DNA of 64,000 nucleotides from Macrococcoides goetzii (GTDB taxonomy: Bacteria; Bacillota; Bacilli; Staphylococcales; Staphylococcaceae), in NCBI RefSeq assembly GCF_002742385.2, contig NZ_MJBI02000001.1, forward strand, positions 682,001 through 746,000. Reading direction: 5' to 3'. How positions within the stretch are numbered: the first letter of the stretch is position 1; every line of letters starts with the position of its first letter. The notes under the pieces were generated by a model. It was not told the DNA's origin, did not search any database, and worked only from the letters and a program-made list of their open reading frames with translations. This document shows positions 60,159 to 64,000 of the stretch, piece after piece. A program made the position numbers and the translations under genes.

Positions 60159-61208
60159 TTATTTATTTTCAAAATGCCCATCAACAATCGGCTTAACCTT
60201 CTCTCCATAAAGTTTTATCGCATGCATCACCTGCTCATGAGGCATTGAACCCATGGGGAGATGAATCATAAACCTTGTTAAACCGAGCGTTTCCATCGTA
60301 TTAATAATCTTTTGTGCAACGCGCTCTGGGCCACCTACATACAACGATCCGTGTTCAATTTCAGTCATATAATTTTCCATTGTATACGCACCCCAGCCAC
60401 GTTCTTTTGCAATAACTGCATGACTCGCGGCCATTGAAGGATAATATGCTTTAAAGGCTTGTTCATCCGTATCTGCAATGTATCCCCATGAATGGTTGGC
60501 AATCACCAACTTAGATAAATCATGGCCATGTTCTCTTGCCGCAGCTTTATATATTTCAACATTATAACGAAATCTCGCTGGATTACCACCAATAATTGCA
60601 TATGTAATTGGCAACCCTAAAATACCAGCTCTAGCCGATGATTCAGGTGTACCACCAGTGGCTAAATGAATCGGTATCTCTTTTTGAACCGCTCGTGGAT
60701 ATACACCTAAATTATTTATAGGAGCTCTTGTCTGACCTGACCAGTTCACGATTTCATTTTTGTTAATATTCATCAGTAGATCCAATTTCTCTTCATATAA
60801 TGAATCATAATCATCTAAATCGTAACCGAATAATGGGAATGATTCAATAAATGAACCACGACCTGCCATTATTTCTGCACGGCCATGAGATAATGCATCT
60901 AATGTTGCAAATCTCTGATATACTCTGACGGGATCATCAGAAGAAAGGACTGTAACCGCTGATGAAAGTTTAATATGCTTAGTCTGTGTTGCTGCTGCAG
61001 CAAGAACCGTAACAGGATCCGATACTGCGAAATCTTTACGATGGTGTTCACCTAAACCATAAATATCTAAACCTACTTCTTCAGCGAGTTTAATTTCTTC
61101 TACAATATTTCTTATTCTTTCATCGGCAGGTATTTTCGGTAAAATGCCGTCCGGCGTATGAATATCACTATTATCTCCAAATGATGTTAAACCTAATTCA
61201 ACTTTCAT
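60159..61208 (-). CDS. LLM-class (luciferase-like) flavin-dependent oxidoreductase
   Basis: This 349-residue protein has the TIM-barrel luciferase-like layout. It shows GLTSFGDNSD, GLGEHHRKDFAVSDPVTVLAAAA, PVRVYQRFATLDALSHGRAE and GRGSFIESFPLFGYDLDD, all typical of the LLM oxidoreductases found across Firmicutes. It probably uses FMNH2; the substrate is unknown. It has a perfect-type promoter of its own and lies between ffh and rpsP, genes that are usually adjacent. A recent insertion is likely. The ATG follows GAGAAGGTTTGAG. Confidence 0.87.
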   Translation of the reverse strand: MKVELGLTSFGDNSDIHTPDGILPKIPADERIRNIVEEIKLAEEVGLDIYGLGEHHRKDFAVSDPVTVLAAAATQTKHIKLSSAVTVLSSDDPVRVYQRFATLDALSHGRAEIMAGRGSFIESFPLFGYDLDDYDSLYEEKLDLLMNINKNEIVNWSGQTRAPINNLGVYPRAVQKEIPIHLATGGTPESSARAGILGLPITYAIIGGNPARFRYNVEIYKAAAREHGHDLSKLVIANHSWGYIADTDEQAFKAYYPSMAASHAVIAKERGWGAYTMENYMTEIEHGSLYVGGPERVAQKIINTMETLGLTRFMIHLPMGSMPHEQVMHAIKLYGEKVKPIVDGHFENK

Positions 61209-61245
61209 CTCAAACCTTCTCTCTCAAGATATAATTAATATACTA

Positions 61246-61274
61246 AGTATAATATTTATATGCTCATATGTCAA
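61246..61274 (-). promoter_or_regulatory. Promoter of the LLM oxidoreductase gene
   Basis: Minus strand TTGACA (61269-61274) and TATACT (61246-61251) with a 17-base spacer. TATACTTAGTATA, a palindrome, overlaps the -10 box and may be an operator. Confidence 0.8.
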
Positions 61275-61291
61275 TCATCGTGTATTTCACT

Positions 61292-61338
61292 AAAAAAACT
61301 GTAGACATCAACTTCTATTTGAAGTGGTTGCCTACAGT
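61292..61338 (-). terminator. Terminator of ffh
   Basis: Long stem ACTGTAG...CACTTC/GAAGT...CTACAGT with internal mismatches (61298-61338), followed by seven T residues on the minus strand. Confidence 0.85.
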
Positions 61339-61363
61339 GATAAACTATGAAATATAATAATTT

Positions 61364-62719
61364 TTATGAAAATGGTAAATTCATACCTGCAAATGGATTT
61401 TTGCCTTTTTTACCTTTTTTCATTCCGCTAAACTGCTTCATCATTTTCTTCATCTCATCAAACTGTTTAATCAGTTTGTTAACTTCCGATAAACTACGTC
61501 CTGAGCCTTTAGCGATACGTTTTTTACGGCTCACATTGATAATTGCCGGATTTTCACGTTCTTCTTTTGTCATACTTCGAATAATCGCCTGTATATGATC
61601 AATTTGTTTTGGATTCATATTCAGTTGATTAACCTGTTTCATCTTGTTTGCACCAGGTATCATTTTAAGCAAATCATCTAAAGGTCCAAGTGCTTTCACT
61701 TGCTCCAGCTGATCGAGAAAATCATCAAAAGTAAATGATGACGTACGCATCTTTTGTTCTAATTCTTTTGCTTTCGATTCATCAACCTGAGATTGAGCCT
61801 TTTCGATTAAGCTTAATACATCACCCATACCTAAAATACGTGATGCCATACGTTCAGGATGGAAAGGTTCTAAGCCGTCCATCTTCTCACTCATACCAAC
61901 AAACTTAATAGGTTTTTGCGTTACGCTACGAATAGATAGCGCCGCACCCCCACGTGTATCTCCATCAAGTTTAGTTAAAGTAACACCCGTAACATCTAAC
62001 TGTCCATCAAAGCTTTCAGCAACGTTTACTGCATCCTGACCGGTCATTGAATCAACAACGAGCATTATTTCATCAGGTTTCGCTACTTCTTTGACATCTA
62101 CAAGTTCCTGCATCAACTTTTCATCAATATGCAGTCGACCTGCAGTATCAATAATCACAAAATCAAGATGTTCCTCTTTTGCATGTTGCAATGCGCGTTC
62201 TGTAATTTCAGCAGGTGATACTTGATCTCCTAAAGTAAATACTGGTATATCGATTTGTTTACCAACTGTTTGTAATTGCTGGATTGCTGCTGGTCTATAA
62301 ATATCACAGGCAACAAGTAAAGGTTTTTTATTATATTTCTTTCTCATTAATAGTGCAAGTTTCCCTGCAGTTGTTGTTTTACCTGCCCCTTGCAAACCGA
62401 CCATCATAACTACTGTCGGTGGTTTTTTACTCATATTAATTTGAGTGTTTTCTCCGCCCATCAGCGTTGTTAACTCATCTTGTACAATCTTAATGACTTG
62501 TTGTCCAGGTGTTAAAGAACTCATAACATCTGAACCCAGCGCGCGTTCAGAAACAGTTGCAACGAACTGCTTTACAACTTTAAAGTTAACGTCTGCCTCA
62601 AGCAATGCTAAACGTACTTCACGCATCATTACTTTTATATCCGCTTCAGTAACTTTACCTTTTCCTTTAATTTTCTGCATTGTAGCCTGGAGTCGATCTG
62701 ATAATCCTTCAAAAGCCAT
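61364..62719 (-). CDS. ffh: Signal recognition particle protein Ffh (SRP54)
   Basis: Ffh binds signal sequences and SRP RNA and sends ribosomes to the membrane with FtsY. The 451-residue protein has an N domain, the G domain (GLQGAGKTTTAGKLA, DTAGRLHIDE, TKLDGDTRGGAA) and a methionine-rich M domain. The M domain ends in KKGKKGKNPFAGMNLPFS and holds SRP RNA-binding GSGRSLSEVNKLIKQF. The ATG follows AAGGGGGTCATTGT, 12 bases after ylxM. Confidence 0.97.
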   Translation of the reverse strand: MAFEGLSDRLQATMQKIKGKGKVTEADIKVMMREVRLALLEADVNFKVVKQFVATVSERALGSDVMSSLTPGQQVIKIVQDELTTLMGGENTQINMSKKPPTVVMMVGLQGAGKTTTAGKLALLMRKKYNKKPLLVACDIYRPAAIQQLQTVGKQIDIPVFTLGDQVSPAEITERALQHAKEEHLDFVIIDTAGRLHIDEKLMQELVDVKEVAKPDEIMLVVDSMTGQDAVNVAESFDGQLDVTGVTLTKLDGDTRGGAALSIRSVTQKPIKFVGMSEKMDGLEPFHPERMASRILGMGDVLSLIEKAQSQVDESKAKELEQKMRTSSFTFDDFLDQLEQVKALGPLDDLLKMIPGANKMKQVNQLNMNPKQIDHIQAIIRSMTKEERENPAIINVSRKKRIAKGSGRSLSEVNKLIKQFDEMKKMMKQFSGMKKGKKGKNPFAGMNLPFS

Positions 62720-62731
62720 ACAATGACCCCC

Positions 62732-63073
62732 TTATTCTATTTTCTGTAGTGCTTCAATATATTGATTAATCTTTTCTTTATTAATTGTTTCCTTTGCTAA
62801 CTCTGATTGAATACTACTGATTAATTGTTGTCTTTCTTCAAACTTTCCATATAAGCCTAGACGCGTCTCATATTCTTCTAATAATTCGTCAGTACGTCTA
62901 ATATTATCATAAACAGCCTGACGTGACACATTAAAAGTTTCTGCAATTTCAGAAAGTGATTCATCCAGTAAGTAATAACGCTCCAAATAATTGCGCTGTT
63001 TATCAGTTAATAATGACTGATAAAAATCAAACAAATAATTCATACGCATCGTTTTAACTAAATCACTACTCAT
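62732..63073 (-). CDS. ylxM: YlxM, SRP-associated helix-turn-helix protein
   Basis: This 113-residue protein has a helix-turn-helix ([21 protein letters not shown]) and a helical C-terminus. In streptococci YlxM interacts with the SRP; it always lies between ftsY and ffh. The ATG at 63073 overlaps the ftsY stop by eight bases and follows AAAGGA. An ATG three codons upstream overlaps that binding site. Confidence 0.93.
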   Translation of the reverse strand: MSSDLVKTMRMNYLFDFYQSLLTDKQRNYLERYYLLDESLSEIAETFNVSRQAVYDNIRRTDELLEEYETRLGLYGKFEERQQLISSIQSELAKETINKEKINQYIEALQKIE

Positions 63074-64000
63074 CTCGAGCATCCTTTAATACTTCTGCTG
63101 CTTTATTTTCTTCTTCTGTAGATTGTTCAATCATATCAGCAAATAATCCGTATACATAACTTTCTGCATCGAACGGTTGCAAATCATCCAGCTTTTCTCC
63201 TAGTCCGACAAACTTAACAGGAATGTGTAATTCATTACGGATAGCAAGTACGATACCACCTTTTGCGGTACCATCTAATTTAGTTAACACGATACCTGAC
63301 ACATCTGTTACTTCTTTAAAAGCTTTCGCTTGAACTAAAGCATTTTGTCCGGTCGTTGCATCAAGTGCTAATAATACTTCATGGGGTGCACCTGGTACTG
63401 CTTTTGATAATACTTTCTTCACTTTTTCAAGCTCTGTCATTAAGTTCGCTTTATTTTGCAAACGACCTGCCGTATCACAAATTAAAATGTCTGCGCCACG
63501 GTTCTTCGCAGCATTTACTGCATCATACATAACAGCCGCTGGATCTGATCCTTCTTTCTGTTTAATGACTTCGACACCAACACGGTCTCCCCATACTTGT
63601 AATTGTTCAATGGCTCCGGCACGGAAAGTGTCTCCTGCTGCAAGCATTACTTGTTTACCTTGCGCTTTATAGCGGTGTGCGAGCTTACCGATTGTTGTCG
63701 TTTTACCAACACCGTTTACCCCAACCATTAAAATAACCGTTAACTCGCCTTCCTGAATATTCATCTTTTGAAGTTCATCGTCTTCCTGCTCGTAAATTTC
63801 TACAATTTTTTCAACGATAACTTCACGTAAATCTGCAGTTTCAGTGATATTCTGGCGTTTCGCTTCCATACGTAATGATTCTACAAGTTCCATCACTGTA
63901 TTAAATCCAACGTCGGCTTGAATTAACATTTCTTCTAATGCCTCGAAGAAATCTTCATCTACTGTACGATACATCGCTAACAGATCATTTAATTTATTCT
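63066..64000 (-). CDS. ftsY: Signal recognition particle receptor FtsY, partial
   Basis: FtsY is the membrane-associated SRP receptor GTPase. The visible 310 or so residues hold the NG domain: [38 protein letters not shown] (G1), [10 protein letters not shown] (G3) and [10 protein letters not shown] (G4). The frame stays open to the window edge upstream of the first ATG ([13 protein letters not shown]), so the true start and the acidic A domain lie outside. The 3' end overlaps ylxM. Confidence 0.96.
   Translation of the reverse strand, partial: NKLNDLLAMYRTVDEDFFEALEEMLIQADVGFNTVMELVESLRMEAKRQNITETADLREVIVEKIVEIYEQEDDELQKMNIQEGELTVILMVGVNGVGKTTTIGKLAHRYKAQGKQVMLAAGDTFRAGAIEQLQVWGDRVGVEVIKQKEGSDPAAVMYDAVNAAKNRGADILICDTAGRLQNKANLMTELEKVKKVLSKAVPGAPHEVLLALDATTGQNALVQAKAFKEVTDVSGIVLTKLDGTAKGGIVLAIRNELHIPVKFVGLGEKLDDLQPFDAESYVYGLFADMIEQSTEEENKAAEVLKDARDE

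Overview
The window is a stretch of chromosomal core from a low-GC Firmicute of the family Staphylococcaceae. Protein sequences and gene order (sucCD-dprA-topA-trmFO-xerC-hslVU-codY-rpsB-tsf-pyrH-frr-uppS-cdsA-dxr-rseP-proS-polC-rimP-nusA-rnpM-ylxQ-infB / rbfA-truB-ribF-rpsO-pnpA / rnjB-spoIIIE-ymfC-ymfF-ymfH-ymfI-ymfK-rodZ-pgsA) match staphylococci. A third M16 peptidase (mlpA type) beside pnpA and several local insertions point to a Macrococcus or another relative rather than Staphylococcus proper. The genus is an inference. No tRNA, rRNA, CRISPR array, insertion sequence or prophage gene was seen.

Layout. Nearly everything lies on the minus strand, so transcription runs from high to low coordinates. 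57.8-64.0 kb: ftsY (cut by the window end)-ylxM-ffh, an inserted flavin oxidoreductase gene, then rpsP-khpA-rimM-trmD-rplS. 49.0-57.7 kb: the only plus-strand block, a five-gene membrane operon (CsbB-like polyprenyl-phosphate glycosyltransferase, GtrA/GtcA-like protein, two tandem YfhO-family GT-C proteins, a DUF2079 protein). 43.9-48.9 kb: rbgA-rnhB, sucC-sucD, dprA. 36.4-43.7 kb: topA, trmFO-xerC-hslV-hslU-codY. 28.7-36.2 kb: rpsB, tsf, pyrH-frr, uppS-cdsA, dxr-rseP. 18.0-28.5 kb: proS, polC, rimP-nusA-rnpM-ylxQ-infB. 16.6-17.8 kb: an accessory insertion with a NERD-domain gene and a 61-bp tandem repeat that folds into hairpins. 10.1-16.5 kb: rbfA-truB-ribF, rpsO, pnpA, mlpA and a small unknown gene. 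0-9.9 kb: rnjB, spoIIIE and the ymfC-pgsA run, with pgsA cut by the window start.

How it fits together. The core genes cover translation (ribosomal proteins S2, S15, S16 and L19, EF-Ts, RRF, IF2, assembly and modification factors), RNA decay (PNPase, RNase J2), replication and topology (PolC, TopA, SpoIIIE, XerC, RNase HII), protein targeting (Ffh, FtsY, YlxM), envelope precursor supply (Dxr, UppS, CdsA, PgsA), proteolysis (HslUV, RseP, M16 peptidases) and nutrient control (CodY). Intrinsic terminators and near-consensus promoters divide it into about 20 transcription units. The least ordinary parts are the plus-strand glycosylation operon, which places all three components of the known lipoteichoic-acid glycosylation pathway together with two extra GT-C-like proteins, and the NERD-plus-hairpin-repeat insertion that splits the usual infB-rbfA linkage. 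Promoter, terminator and operator calls were read by eye. Family names rest on recognised motifs and remembered homologues, not on a database search.
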